Assembly: GCF_018614095.1 (NCBI RefSeq)
Contig: NZ_JAGGOY010000016.1
Span: forward strand, 49,081-113,080
Origin: Streptomyces sp. ISL-87
GTDB taxonomy: Bacteria; Actinomycetota; Actinomycetes; Streptomycetales; Streptomycetaceae
DNA: 64,000 bases
Direction of reading: 5' to 3'
Shown here: positions 27,483 to 36,454 of the stretch, in pieces
Layout: each line of letters starts with the position of its first letter
Position numbering within the stretch: the first letter of the stretch is position 1
The notes under the pieces: generated by a model
What the model was told of the DNA's origin: nothing
The model's database searches: none
The model's input: the letters and a program-made list of their open reading frames with translations, nothing else
Made by a program: the position numbers and the translations under genes

Positions 27483-27956
27483 TCACAGGCCCGGGAACTC
27501 ATCGGTCTCGATCCAGGTCTCGATGGCCTGCTTCTCCGCGAGATCGACGTACTCGAACCGGACCCCCAGGGCGTCCGGCTCGGTGATGATCCAGTCCGGG
27601 GTCGCACCCTCGGCGCTGCGCGAGGCGGCCTCGATGCCGATGCCCTCGGCCTGGAGCGCCTCGATGCGGCCGGCCATGTCCGGCTCCCAGACGCCGAGGT
27701 AGAGGATCTGGCCCTCTTTGGCGGTCGAGAAGATGCCCTGGTCGCCGTCCGACTCGATCAGCTCGTAATACGGCGGCCCCTGCTTCGAGAAGGCGACATG
27801 GACCACCTGCTCGTGCGGCAGCGGGTCTTCCAGGCGCGGATTGGTCACGTGCGCGGGTTTCGTGAAAGAGAGCCCGTGCACCCTGGAGTAGTAGTCGATT
27901 GCCTTCTCCAGATCGGGAACGACCACACCGATATGGAAGTAGGGCTGCTCGGTCAT
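27483..27956 (-). CDS. VOC-family (glyoxalase/dioxygenase fold) protein
   Basis: 157 residues from ATG 27956 with GGGAGG upstream. FHIGVVVPDLEKAIDYYSRV, ELIESDGDQGIFSTA, LYLGVWEPDMAGRIEALQ and GVRFEYVDL show two beta-alpha-beta-beta-beta modules. His at position 8 and Glu at the end of the third strands could be metal ligands. VOC proteins include glyoxalases, extradiol dioxygenases and resistance proteins. It lies between the GMC oxidase and ABM monooxygenase genes, so a part in the same small-molecule route is likely. Confidence 0.83.
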   Translation of the reverse strand: MTEQPYFHIGVVVPDLEKAIDYYSRVHGLSFTKPAHVTNPRLEDPLPHEQVVHVAFSKQGPPYYELIESDGDQGIFSTAKEGQILYLGVWEPDMAGRIEALQAEGIGIEAASRSAEGATPDWIITEPDALGVRFEYVDLAEKQAIETWIETDEFPGL

Positions 27957-27990
27957 ATCGCCTCCCTGTCGTGCGAATTGCTTGGGCGGA

Positions 27991-28284
27991 TTACTCGTCC
28001 ACCGGGTCGTACGCATCGAGCTGCGGCGGCCGCGAAAGATACGTCAGCATTTCCGGGACGATTTCCTTCAGGTATTCCTTGGCGCTGTGCTCGGCGAGGG
28101 CGGCCTCGTCCAGGTACTGCTCGACGACGAGATACCTGCGGGGCGTGGTCCGGTGGCGTACGAACTCGAACACCGGGGTGCCCGGCTCGTTCGCCCTGAC
28201 CTTCTCCACCAGCAGCTTGAGCACCTCCTCGAAGGGCTCCTCGCTGCCTTCCGCCACGTCCAGGACGGTGGTGCACGTGATCAT
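27991..28284 (-). CDS. antibiotic biosynthesis monooxygenase (ABM) family protein
   Basis: 97 residues from ATG 28284 with GGGAAGA. MITCTTVLDVAEGSEEPFEE, GTPVFEFVRHRTTPRRYLVV, EQYLDEAALAEHSAKEY has the ABM dimeric ferredoxin-like fold, in which cofactor-free oxygenation of quinols or anthrones is known for some members. The conserved W/F and H lining the pocket are partly visible. Between this gene and the upstream DJ-1 gene lie three copies of TTCCCGTCT (28287-28322). Confidence 0.82.
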   Translation of the reverse strand: MITCTTVLDVAEGSEEPFEEVLKLLVEKVRANEPGTPVFEFVRHRTTPRRYLVVEQYLDEAALAEHSAKEYLKEIVPEMLTYLSRPPQLDAYDPVDE

Positions 28285-28338
28285 GGTCTTCCCGTCTTCC
28301 CGTCTGCTCTTCTTCCCGTCTGACCGGCCGGACCGGCG

Positions 28339-29046
28339 TCAGCTCAGCGGCGGCAGCAGGATGTCCGCCGTCTCCTCCTGGAGCTGGGCCTCGGCCTCGG
28401 GGTAGGCGTAGTACTCGTGGCCCTCGTTTTGGAACAGCTGGTAGCCGATGGCGCCGCGGGTGTCGAACCACATCGACATCTCCTTGCCGACCTCCTCGCC
28501 GAAGAGGTGGGCGACCATCGCGATGGTGCCGGCGTTGATCGCGGCGGCGCCGGCGGTGGTCCAGATGCGCTCCTCGGGCGCGCCGAGCCACATCAGGCGC
28601 GGCTCGACCACGTTGGCGCCCTCTTCCTTGAGGCGCTTGGAGATGGGCGGGCTGCAGGTCACCGGGGTCTTGCCGAGGATGCCGGCGCGCTGGAGGATGC
28701 CGACGCCGACGCAGTTGGCGCCGATGAACTTGCCGTTGACGTGGTGGTGGCGGATGGTGTCGAGGATCCGCTCGTTCTTCGTCGCGTCGCCGGAGCCGCG
28801 GCCGCCGGGAATGTAGAGGACGTCGTACAGATCGTCGTCCTTGAGTACCGCGTGCGGCTCGACCTTGGCGCCCATCTGCATGGAGACGGGGCCCTCTTCC
28901 AGGGCCACCAGCTTGACCTCGATGTCCTCGCCGGTCTTCTCCTTGAGATAGACCGCGACACCGATCAGGATCTCCCAGGGAATGATGGTGTCCGATTCGC
29001 TGCACCGGTCGTACGCGAGAACACCGATGCTCTTGATAGCGCCCAT
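28339..29046 (-). CDS. DJ-1/PfpI family protein B
   Basis: 235 residues from ATG 29046 with GAGGAAG. KSIGVLAYDRCSESDTIIPW, VLYIPGGRGSGDATKNERI, KFIGANCVGVGILQRAG (nucleophile Cys in GANCVG), VTCSPPISKRLKEEGANVV and WTTAGAAAINAGTIAM fit the DJ-1 subgroup that includes isonitrile hydratase and AraC-type N-terminal domains. An Asp/Glu near residue 18 in SESDTI is at the position of the conserved acidic residue. It is the first gene of the minus-strand operon and starts at the divergent promoter region. Confidence 0.85.
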   Translation of the reverse strand: MGAIKSIGVLAYDRCSESDTIIPWEILIGVAVYLKEKTGEDIEVKLVALEEGPVSMQMGAKVEPHAVLKDDDLYDVLYIPGGRGSGDATKNERILDTIRHHHVNGKFIGANCVGVGILQRAGILGKTPVTCSPPISKRLKEEGANVVEPRLMWLGAPEERIWTTAGAAAINAGTIAMVAHLFGEEVGKEMSMWFDTRGAIGYQLFQNEGHEYYAYPEAEAQLQEETADILLPPLS

Positions 29047-29259
29047 GGTTCTTCCTCTCCATTCCGCTCCGGATTACCGGTATCCCGGTCCGCAGCGAAG
29101 CTAGCCCGGCCCCGCAATGGCCTCAGAATTTTCCGCGGATACTTCCTGACCTCACGATCGGGGGTGCCCTGGAACACCTGACCGAGCGGCCCGGCCGAGT
29201 TCCTAAAGTCCAACCGATTTTCTGGTTGGGCGCGGCGGAGGTTGGTCACCCTGGCCGCC
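29047..29259. promoter_or_regulatory. divergent promoter region of the two DJ-1-type operons, with operator candidate
   Basis: 213 nt separate the start of the minus-strand operon (29046) and the plus-strand MFS gene (29260). CCAACC (29210-29215) and GGTTGG (29224-29229) form an inverted repeat with an AT-rich 8-nt centre, 30 nt before the MFS ATG. An AT-richer stretch is also near 29125-29150. No regulator gene is adjacent; the nearest is the LuxR gene at 35337. Confidence 0.5.
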
Positions 29260-30651
29260 ATGACAAGTGAGAGTTCTGAGCTGCTGACTCAGCCAACCGG
29301 CGACAGTAAGGAGACACAGCGCAGTGGCCGGCCGACGGGCCGCTTCATCGGCATCGCCGTCGGCAACTTCCTGGTCCTGCTGGACGCCTCCATCCTCAAC
29401 GTGGCCCTGCCGGACCTGCGGGACGATCTGCACGCCCCGGCGAGTGCGCTGCCGTGGACGGTGGACGCCTACACGGTGGTCTTCGCCGGTCTGATGCTGG
29501 CCGCCGGTTCCATCGCCGACCGGTGGGGACCGCGCCGGGTCTACCGCGTGGCGCTGGTCTCCTTCGGCGTCATCTCGCTGCTGTGCGCCGCGGCCGGATC
29601 GGCCGGACCGCTCATCGCCGGGCGCGCCCTGCTCGGTGTGGCCGCCGCGGGTCTCGTACCCGCCTCGCTCGCCCTGCTCGCGGGGCTGTATCCGGATCCG
29701 GCCAAGCGCTCCCGCGCGGTCGGCGCCTGGGCGGCGATCAGCGCGCTCGGTCTGGTCTCGGGCCCCGTGCTCGGCGGTGTGCTGGTCGCCGCCGGCGGCT
29801 GGCAGCTGGTCTTCCTCGTGAACCCGCCGATCGCCCTGATCACCTTCGTCCTGGCGAGGAAGCTGTCCGCGGACAAGCCGACCGCCCACCGGCCGGTGGA
29901 CTACCCGGGCCTGCTGCTCTCCATCATCGGCCTCGGCGCGCTGACCTTCGGCCTGGTGGACGGCGGCACCGATGGCTGGGCCCACCCCGTGCCGGTGGCC
30001 GCCATCGTGATCGCCGTATTGGCGTTCGGCGCGCTCGCCTACGTGGAGCGCCGCGCCCCGGACCCGGCGCTGCCGCCCGCTCTGCTCTCGCTGTCACGCG
30101 TACGTGCCGACCTGGTGGCGGGCTCCGCCGCGTCCTTCGCGTTCTACGGGCTGCTGTTCGCCATGACGCAGTGGATGGTCGAGCAGCGGGGGATGTCCCC
30201 GCTCGAAACCGGCCTCGCCTTCCTGCCGATGACCCTGCCGCTGGCCGTGCTGCCGTTCTTCACCGGACGTCTGGTCGCGAAGATCGGCACCCGGCCGCTG
30301 ATCCTGTTCGGCCTCGCCGGCGGCGCCCTGTCCGGCGCGATCCTCTCCTTCTCCGGCACCGACACCCCGCTGGCCCTGCTCATCGCGGCCCAGCTGGCCC
30401 TCGCGCTGTGCGCCACCACGGCGATCCCCGCCTCGACCGCCGACATGGCGACCGCGGCGCCGCAGCGCCTCGCGGCCACCGCACAGGGCGCGCTGAACGC
30501 CGCACGCCAGGCCGGCTCCGCGCTGGGCGTCGCGGTGCTCGGAACCCTGGCCTCGATGCACCAGATCGGACTCGCGGTCGTCGTGCTCGGCCTCGGCTCG
30601 CTGCTCGTGGTCGGCCTGCTCGGCCGGGCCAGGGCGACTCAGGACGCCTGA
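29260..30651 (+). CDS. MFS transporter, DHA2-type drug/metabolite exporter
   Basis: 463 residues from ATG 29260; a TTG at 29242 is also possible because no good ribosome binding site is at the right distance. [37 protein letters not shown] (motif A) and [20 protein letters not shown] (motif C, antiporter) indicate proton-driven efflux, with about 14 hydrophobic segments. The first gene of the plus-strand operon, divergent from the DJ-1 operon, so it probably exports the pathway product or a toxic intermediate. Confidence 0.9.
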   Translation: MTSESSELLTQPTGDSKETQRSGRPTGRFIGIAVGNFLVLLDASILNVALPDLRDDLHAPASALPWTVDAYTVVFAGLMLAAGSIADRWGPRRVYRVALVSFGVISLLCAAAGSAGPLIAGRALLGVAAAGLVPASLALLAGLYPDPAKRSRAVGAWAAISALGLVSGPVLGGVLVAAGGWQLVFLVNPPIALITFVLARKLSADKPTAHRPVDYPGLLLSIIGLGALTFGLVDGGTDGWAHPVPVAAIVIAVLAFGALAYVERRAPDPALPPALLSLSRVRADLVAGSAASFAFYGLLFAMTQWMVEQRGMSPLETGLAFLPMTLPLAVLPFFTGRLVAKIGTRPLILFGLAGGALSGAILSFSGTDTPLALLIAAQLALALCATTAIPASTADMATAAPQRLAATAQGALNAARQAGSALGVAVLGTLASMHQIGLAVVVLGLGSLLVVGLLGRARATQDA

Positions 30652-30700
30652 AATCCCGCCTCCCGTACCGCCGTACGACACGACCGAAAGGACCAGCACG

Positions 30701-31867
30701 ATGACCACCGCTTCAGAGACGGCCGTCAAGGCCCCCGCCCGGCGCAACGTCCCCTGGATCCGTGCCGCGCTCCAGACCGCGATCGAGCTGGAGCACTCCA
30801 CGCTGCCGATCTACACCTCGGCCATGCTCTCGCTGGAGGTGCAGAACTACACGAGCTACAACACCATCCGCAGCGTGCTGATGGAGGAGATGGTGCACAT
30901 GGCCATCGCCGCCAACATGCTCGCGGCGATCGGAGGCCGGCCCAAGATCAAGCACCTCGACCCGAAGTTCCCCTCCCACGGCCTGCCCGGCGGTGTGGAG
31001 CCCGATCTGCACATCGGCCTCGCCAAGCTCTCCAAGCCGCAGCTGCGCAACTTCATGCGCCTGGAGTCCCCGCTGTTCCTGCTGCCGGAGGAGTACAGCC
31101 ACGAGAGCTTCCCGACCATCGGCAAGCTCTACTCCGAGATCAAGGACGCCATCGTCGACAACGCCGACGAGCTGCGGGCGGCGGTCAAGGGCGGCGGGGT
31201 CGCCAACCAGGTGGGCGACAACATCGGCTTCAAGACCATCGTTCCGACCGCCGGCGTCGACCCGGTCGACCAGCTCCTCGAGGGGATCAACGAGATCCTG
31301 GAGCAGGGCGAGGGCGCGACGGGCGGCACCATCCAGGCGGGCGCCGCGTTCCAGCACGAGGAGTCGCACTACGGGAAGTTCGCCGAGCTCTGGTACGGCC
31401 GCGAGTACCGGGAGCCGAACCCGGCGCTGGAGCTGAGCCCGGAGACCGAGGCCGTGCACTTCCAGGGCAGCAAGATCGACTGGCCGGCCGTGGTGAACAC
31501 CCTCGCCGTGCCGCTCGACGGCTACGAGAAGGTGCTCGCCGCCGACCCCGACGGGGCCGAGGCCGAGAAGGAACTCCTCCAGTTCGACGAGACGTACACG
31601 GGCATGATGGTCCACCTCGACGAGCTGTGGAACGGCTCGATGGCCACCCAGTGGCCCACCTTCGGGGACGCCGTCCACCACATGGTGAAGTTCCGGGTGT
31701 TCTCCTGCTTCACCTTCATGCGGCGCCAGATCCCCAAGTCGGTGATCGACGACCTGCCGCGGCTGTACCCCTCGGAGTTCGGCTACCTGAACACCTACAC
31801 CGACCTGAACCAGCCGGTCTTCTACGGCCCCCGCTTCCGCAATCTCGCCGCGGTCGGCCAGGCCTGA
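30701..31867 (+). CDS. ferritin-like di-metal protein of the VioB/iminophenylpyruvate dimer synthase domain type
   Basis: 388 residues from ATG 30701 with GAAAGGA. The helices carry carboxylate-His pairs: AIELEHSTLPIY, MEEMVHMAIAANMLAAIGG (E-x-x-H), FQHEESHYGKFAELW and DETYTGMMVHLDELW. GGRPKI and YSHESFPTIG between helices resemble the stand-alone form of the ferritin-like domain known from VioB/RebD-type enzymes, which join imino acids oxidatively. Here it is not fused to anything, and no tryptophan oxidase is adjacent. The substrate is unknown. Spacing to the DJ-1 gene downstream is 52 nt. Confidence 0.72.
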   Translation: MTTASETAVKAPARRNVPWIRAALQTAIELEHSTLPIYTSAMLSLEVQNYTSYNTIRSVLMEEMVHMAIAANMLAAIGGRPKIKHLDPKFPSHGLPGGVEPDLHIGLAKLSKPQLRNFMRLESPLFLLPEEYSHESFPTIGKLYSEIKDAIVDNADELRAAVKGGGVANQVGDNIGFKTIVPTAGVDPVDQLLEGINEILEQGEGATGGTIQAGAAFQHEESHYGKFAELWYGREYREPNPALELSPETEAVHFQGSKIDWPAVVNTLAVPLDGYEKVLAADPDGAEAEKELLQFDETYTGMMVHLDELWNGSMATQWPTFGDAVHHMVKFRVFSCFTFMRRQIPKSVIDDLPRLYPSEFGYLNTYTDLNQPVFYGPRFRNLAAVGQA

Positions 31868-31919
31868 TCACCTCCGAGCACCCCTGAGCACCCCCTGATC
31901 ACCCCTCGCAGGAGACATC

Positions 31920-32603
31920 ATGTCGCGTACGAAGACGATCCTCATCGTGCTGACCAGCCACGCGGAGCTGGGCAACACCGGGCGCCCCACCGGCTTCTAC
32001 CTGCCCGAGGTGGCCCACCCCTGGAAGGTGTTCACCGAGGCCGGCCACCGCGTCGACCTGGCGTCGCCCAAGGGCGGCCGCCCGCCGGCCTCCGGAGTCG
32101 ACACCTCCGACCCGGTCCAGAAGGCCTTCCTGGAGGACCCGGAGATGAGCGCCAAGCTGGAGAACACCCTCCGTCCCGAGGACGTGGACCCCGCGGGCTA
32201 CGACGCGGTCTTCTTCGCGGGCGGACACGGCACCATGTGGGACTTCGCCGACAACGAGGCGCTCGCCGTGCTCGGCCGGGACGTCTATGAGGCCGGCGGC
32301 GTGGTCGCGGCGCTCTGCCACGGCCCCGCGGCCCTGGTCGGCATCCGGCTCTCCGACGGCCGCCCGCTGGTCGAGGGCAAGCGGCTGACGGCCTTCACCA
32401 ACAACGAGGAGGCCGCGATCGAGCTGACCGACGTGGTCCCGTTCGCCCTCCAGACCGCGCTGGAGGACCTCGGCGCCAAGCACGACGGCGCCGCGAACTT
32501 CTCCGCCCACGCGGTGGTCGACGGCCGCCTGGTCACCGGCCAGAACCCGGCCTCGGCCACCGACACCGCCCTGGCGACCGTCCTCGCGCTGGCCGGGGCG
32601 TGA
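31920..32603 (+). CDS. DJ-1/PfpI family protein C (Hsp31-like)
   Basis: 227 residues from ATG 31920 with AGGAGA. KTILIVLTSHAELGNTGRPT, GFYLPEVAHPWKVFTEAGH, VDLASPKGG and the nucleophile elbow VAALCHGPAALVG with Cys fit the Hsp31/YchN-type DJ-1 subgroup (glyoxalase III/deglycase in characterised cases); FTNNEEAAIELTDVVPF carries the EE pair of this subgroup. Its stop overlaps the following MFS start as GTGA. It is clearly different from the DJ-1 proteins at 24760 and 28339. Confidence 0.88.
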   Translation: MSRTKTILIVLTSHAELGNTGRPTGFYLPEVAHPWKVFTEAGHRVDLASPKGGRPPASGVDTSDPVQKAFLEDPEMSAKLENTLRPEDVDPAGYDAVFFAGGHGTMWDFADNEALAVLGRDVYEAGGVVAALCHGPAALVGIRLSDGRPLVEGKRLTAFTNNEEAAIELTDVVPFALQTALEDLGAKHDGAANFSAHAVVDGRLVTGQNPASATDTALATVLALAGA

Positions 32604-34219
32604 CCCTTTCCGCCACCGGCCCGGGCCGCCGGCCGGAGACCGTCCTCGACCCGGCGGCGCCGGTCCCCGGGGCCGCTCCGGCCGACCCGCGGCGGTGGCT
32701 CGTCCTGGGGGTCGGGCTGATCTGCACCTTCCTGGTGGTCGGCGGGGTCTCCATCGCCAACCTGGCGATGCCCTCCCTCCAGCAGACCCTCCACGTCGGC
32801 TTCGGCGCGGTGCAGTTCGTGGTGGCGGGGTACGGCCTGGTGTACGCGATCTTCCTGATCACCGGGGGCCGGCTCGGCGACGTCATGGGCCGCAAGCGGG
32901 TCCTGCTGGCCGGCCTGGCGCTGTTCACCGTCGCCGTGCTGGTCAGCGGGCTCGCCCCGAACGCCCCGGTGCTGATCGGCGCCCGGCTGGTGCAGGGGTT
33001 CGGGGCCGCGCTGATCTACCCGCAGATCCTGTCGATCATCCAGGACACCTTCGAGGGCAAGGAGCGCAACTTCGCCCTCGGCCTCTTCGGCGCCACCATC
33101 GGGGTGGCCATCGTCATCGGCCAGCTCATCGGCGGCGCCCTGATCGAGCTGGACCTGGGCGGGCTGGCCTGGCGCCCGGCCTTCCTGGTGCTGGTGCCGA
33201 TCGGGGCCGGCGCGTACCTGACCGGGCGGCGCGTGATGGCCGCCGACAGCCCGTCGGGGCGCCCGCACATCGACCTGGCCGGCACCGGCCTGCTCGGTAC
33301 GGCGCTGCTGCTCCTCGTACTGCCGCTGCTGATCGGTCCGGGGTCGGGCTGGGACTGGTGGATCTGGGCCATGTTCGCGGCCGCCGTCCCGGTCTTCGCG
33401 CTGTTCATCCGGTACGAGCAGCGGCTGGTCGCGCGGGACCGCACCCCGCTGCTGCGCCCGTCCCTGTTCCGGCAGCGGGCCTTCAGCGTGGGCATCTCCA
33501 TCGGCGTCCTGTACTTCATCACCATCGTCGGCCTGGCCGTCTACACCTCGCTGACCTTCCAGGTCGGCCTCGGTCTCGACGCCCTGGAGGCGGGCCTGGC
33601 CTTCGCGCCGGTGGGCGTCGCCTTCTTCGTGTCCTCGCTGGTGGTGCCCCGGCTGGTGCCGCGGCTCGGCCGCTCCGTGCTGACCATCGGCCATGTGCTG
33701 CTGCTGGGCGGGCTGGTGGCGGCCTGGCTCACCGTGCGTCTGGCCGGGCCGGGCCTTTCGGCGTGGAGCCTCGCGGTGCCGCTGCTGCTGGTCGGCACCG
33801 CGCAAGGACTGACCATGTCGCCGCTCATCGGCATCGTGCTGACCGGGATCCGGCCCGACGACAAGGGCTCGGCGTCCGGCGCGCTGACCACGGCGTTCCA
33901 GGTGGGGCAGGCACTCGGGGTCGCCGGGATCGGCACGGTCTTCTCCGTGCTCGGCGCGCACCCGGGGCCCGGCGCCGCCACCGACCGCTACCGGGTCGCG
34001 TACCAGGCGGCGGTCCTGGTGATGGCGCTGCTCACCCTCGTCTCGCTGCTGCTGGTCTTCCTGCTGCCCCGGCCGCACGACAGCAGGCCCCACCACCACT
34101 TCCTGTGGCTGCGGCACGGAAAGCGCACCGGTCTGGCGCACGCCTTTTATATGCTGACGGGCGGTCACGCGGTGGGCAGACTGACCCACTGGTTTCACCA
34201 CCACGAAGGGAAACACTGA
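32600..34219 (+). CDS. MFS transporter, DHA2-type (second)
   Basis: 539 residues from GTG 32600, overlapping the upstream stop by 4 nt. VVGGVSIANLAMPSLQQTLH, GGRLGDVMGRKRVLLAGLAL (motif A), and a segment with IGVAIVIGQLIGGALI show a 14-helix exporter. The C terminus is a His-rich tail (RPHDSRPHHHFLWL, HWFHHHEGKH) that could bind metal, unusual for the family. It is translationally linked to the DJ-1 gene before and the aldo/keto reductase after (TGATG). Confidence 0.88.
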   Translation: MTLSATGPGRRPETVLDPAAPVPGAAPADPRRWLVLGVGLICTFLVVGGVSIANLAMPSLQQTLHVGFGAVQFVVAGYGLVYAIFLITGGRLGDVMGRKRVLLAGLALFTVAVLVSGLAPNAPVLIGARLVQGFGAALIYPQILSIIQDTFEGKERNFALGLFGATIGVAIVIGQLIGGALIELDLGGLAWRPAFLVLVPIGAGAYLTGRRVMAADSPSGRPHIDLAGTGLLGTALLLLVLPLLIGPGSGWDWWIWAMFAAAVPVFALFIRYEQRLVARDRTPLLRPSLFRQRAFSVGISIGVLYFITIVGLAVYTSLTFQVGLGLDALEAGLAFAPVGVAFFVSSLVVPRLVPRLGRSVLTIGHVLLLGGLVAAWLTVRLAGPGLSAWSLAVPLLLVGTAQGLTMSPLIGIVLTGIRPDDKGSASGALTTAFQVGQALGVAGIGTVFSVLGAHPGPGAATDRYRVAYQAAVLVMALLTLVSLLLVFLLPRPHDSRPHHHFLWLRHGKRTGLAHAFYMLTGGHAVGRLTHWFHHHEGKH

Positions 34220-35187
34220 TGCGTCAGGTCACTCTGGGCAGCCAGGGGTTAAAGGTCTCCCAGCAGGGTCTCGGCTGTATGGGCATGAGCCAGTCGTACG
34301 GTGTCGGCAACGACGTCGAGTCCATCCGCACCATCCACCGGGCCCTCGAACTGGGGGTGACCCTGATCGACACCGCCAACGTGTACGGGGCCACCGGCCT
34401 GTACGGGGTCGGCGCCAACGAGAAGCTGGTCGGGCACGCGCTGCGGGAGCGGCGCGACGAGGTGGTCCTCGCCACCAAGTGCGGCATCGTCGACGTCAAG
34501 CCCGGCGCCGGCATGCAGCTGCGGGGCGACGCCGAGTACGTCCGCCGCTGCTGCGACGAGTCGCTCCAGCGCCTGGGCGTCGACCACATCGACCTGTACT
34601 ACCTGCACCGGGTGGACCCCAAGGTCCCGGTCGAGGAGTCCATCGGCGCGATGTCCGAGCTGGTCGCCGCCGGCAAGATCCGCTACGTGGGCGTCTCCGA
34701 ACTCCCCGCCGACGAGCTGGAGCGGGCCCACGCGGTCCACCCCATCACCGCGGTGCAGAGCGAGTACTCCCTGTGGTCGCGCGGTCTCGAGGAAGCGGTG
34801 CTTCCCACAGCCCGCCGCCTCGGCATCGGCCTGGTCCCGTTCTCCCCCCTCGGCCGCGGCTTCCTCACCGGATCCGTCACCTCCCGGGACGAGCTCGACG
34901 CCAACGACATGCGCCGCGGCATGCCCCGCTTCGAGCAGCACAACCTGGACGCCAACCAGCGGATCGTCGACATCATCAAGACGATCGCGGCCGAGAAGGA
35001 CGTCCTGCCGGGCCAGATCGCCCTGGCCTGGGTGCACGCCCAGGGCCATGACATCGTCCCGATCCCCGGCACCAAGCGGGTCTCCTACCTGGAGCAGAAC
35101 ACCGCCGCCGCCGGACTGGAACTCTCCCAGGACGACCTCACCCGGCTGGGCGCCGTCGCCGCCGGAACCAGCGGCGCGCACCGCTGA
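34219..35187 (+). CDS. aldo/keto reductase
   Basis: 322 residues from ATG 34219, sharing a base with the MFS stop. The family tetrad is visible: Asp in LIDTANVYG, Tyr in VYGATGLYG, Lys in VVLATKCGIV and His in LYYLHRVDP. VPFSPLGRGFLTG and PIPGTKRVSYLEQN bind NADPH. It reduces a carbonyl to an alcohol and is the opposite partner to the GMC oxidase of the divergent operon. It is the last gene of the plus-strand operon and is followed by a strong terminator. Confidence 0.93.
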   Translation: MRQVTLGSQGLKVSQQGLGCMGMSQSYGVGNDVESIRTIHRALELGVTLIDTANVYGATGLYGVGANEKLVGHALRERRDEVVLATKCGIVDVKPGAGMQLRGDAEYVRRCCDESLQRLGVDHIDLYYLHRVDPKVPVEESIGAMSELVAAGKIRYVGVSELPADELERAHAVHPITAVQSEYSLWSRGLEEAVLPTARRLGIGLVPFSPLGRGFLTGSVTSRDELDANDMRRGMPRFEQHNLDANQRIVDIIKTIAAEKDVLPGQIALAWVHAQGHDIVPIPGTKRVSYLEQNTAAAGLELSQDDLTRLGAVAAGTSGAHR

Positions 35188-35228
35188 CAGGCGGCCCACC
35201 CTGCCGTTGAGCGGCACCCGTGCAATGC

Positions 35229-35263
35229 GTCAGAGCCGGCCTCGTCACGAGGCCGGCTCTGAC
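35229..35263. terminator. bidirectional terminator, 16-bp stem
   Basis: GTCAGAGCCGGCCTCG (35229-35244) and CGAGGCCGGCTCTGAC (35248-35263) are perfect complements with a 3-nt loop. It separates the convergent aldo/keto reductase and LuxR genes. Confidence 0.88.
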
Positions 35264-35336
35264 CTGTTTCACGGGTCCGGAGACGGGCTTGGTCAGGGCT
35301 GGCCCGGTCAGGGGTGGCTCGGTCAGGGCTGCTCGG

Positions 35337-36326
35337 TCAGGAGTGGCCGGGCGTCTCCTCCAGGAGCTCCGACTGGGCCAGCAGGTAGGCGAGATGGGCC
35401 CGGCTGCGGCCCCCGAGCAGCTCCGAGGCCTTCCTGATGTGCGTGGACACCGTGCGGGTGCTGATGCCGATCCGGGTGCCGATGACCGCGTCGGTGTGGC
35501 CCTCCACCATGAGGCGCAACACGGTGCGCCGCGTCTCGTCCGTCATCAGCCGGGGCCGGACCTGCTCCGGGGTCATGCTGACCGGCTCGGCGCGCGCCCA
35601 GGCGTGGTCGAAGACCTTCACCAAGTACTGGACGACGGCGGGGTGTTCGATGAGCAGCGCCGTGCCGTTGAGGTCGTGGCGGTGGTCCGGGATGAAGGCG
35701 GCCCGCCGGTCGAAGACGATGAGACGGTCGAACAGCTCGTTGAGGGTGCGGACTTCGGCGCCGGCGGCGGTGACCTGCTCGATGTAGGCGAGCGTGGGTC
35801 CGTGGGCGCGCACCGTGTGCTGGTAGAGGGTGCGCTGCTTGACGCCGCGGCGGGACATCGCGATCTCCTGGGGCAGCGTCCGCACCAGGGCCTCCGGGTC
35901 CCTCGAGCCCCCCGGCTGGGCGGTGAGCATCTCCTCGACGCAGATGTCCCGGGCCTGGAGGAGGGCGGACCGGATGACGTCGGAGCCGTGCAACAGCCGC
36001 AGCGGGGTGGCCGACTTGCGGTGTTCCTCGCGGTAGACGTCCTCCACCTGCGAAACTGCCTCGTGGATCGCGGCGATGGCGTGCTGGCGGACCAGGACCG
36101 CGCGCTCTATGGGGCGTACCAGCTCGCTGGTGGCGATGTCAGGCGGGATCGCGTACCAGAGTGCCGGGTTTTCGGCCAAAGGACGCAGCAGCCCCAACTC
36201 CACCAGGCAATCGGGTATATCACCCCCAATCGGTCCTTTCGATAAGCTCTCGCGGTATCGCTCGACCCCCCGGTCGCACGGCCTCACGATATTGGGTTGT
36301 GGGTCAATGTCGGGATTTCTGCACAT
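35337..36326 (-). CDS. LuxR-type HTH transcriptional regulator with TrmB-like N-terminal part
   Basis: 329 residues from ATG 36326, with AAGGGGGGG upstream. The first half (CLVELGLLRPLAENPALWYA, then ELVRPIERAVLVRQHAIAAI) resembles TrmB-like winged-helix proteins, followed by a ligand- or phospholipase-D-like domain (IRSALLQARDICVEEMLTA, DRLIVFDRRAAFIP). The C-terminal LuxR/GerE HTH is clear: RRTVLRLMVEGHTDAVIGTR, IGISTRTVSTHIRKASELLG. This architecture is frequent beside small peptide and secondary-metabolite genes. It is divergent from the DSNW peptide gene, which is its most likely target; the intergenic distance is 128 nt. Confidence 0.85.
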   Translation of the reverse strand: MCRNPDIDPQPNIVRPCDRGVERYRESLSKGPIGGDIPDCLVELGLLRPLAENPALWYAIPPDIATSELVRPIERAVLVRQHAIAAIHEAVSQVEDVYREEHRKSATPLRLLHGSDVIRSALLQARDICVEEMLTAQPGGSRDPEALVRTLPQEIAMSRRGVKQRTLYQHTVRAHGPTLAYIEQVTAAGAEVRTLNELFDRLIVFDRRAAFIPDHRHDLNGTALLIEHPAVVQYLVKVFDHAWARAEPVSMTPEQVRPRLMTDETRRTVLRLMVEGHTDAVIGTRIGISTRTVSTHIRKASELLGGRSRAHLAYLLAQSELLEETPGHS

Positions 36327-36454
36327 GTGCCCCCCCTTCTTGTTTCAGCAATGCGCAATCACGATGCTAGCGAAACCCGAGTGGCAGGGTTATCTGCGGC
36401 ATGATTCCTGTGACGGAAGGCCTAACGGGTCTTTCAGCCATAGGGGAGGCAGTC

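Noticed and set aside
28287..28322. Triple TTCCCGTCT repeat before the ABM gene
   Set aside because: A short spacer repeat that includes the complement of the ribosome binding site; no evidence of regulatory function.
36321..36330. GCACATGTGC palindrome at the LuxR start codon
   Set aside because: It is a perfect 10-bp palindrome but lies over the start codon and the G-rich ribosome binding site, and is short enough to occur by chance.
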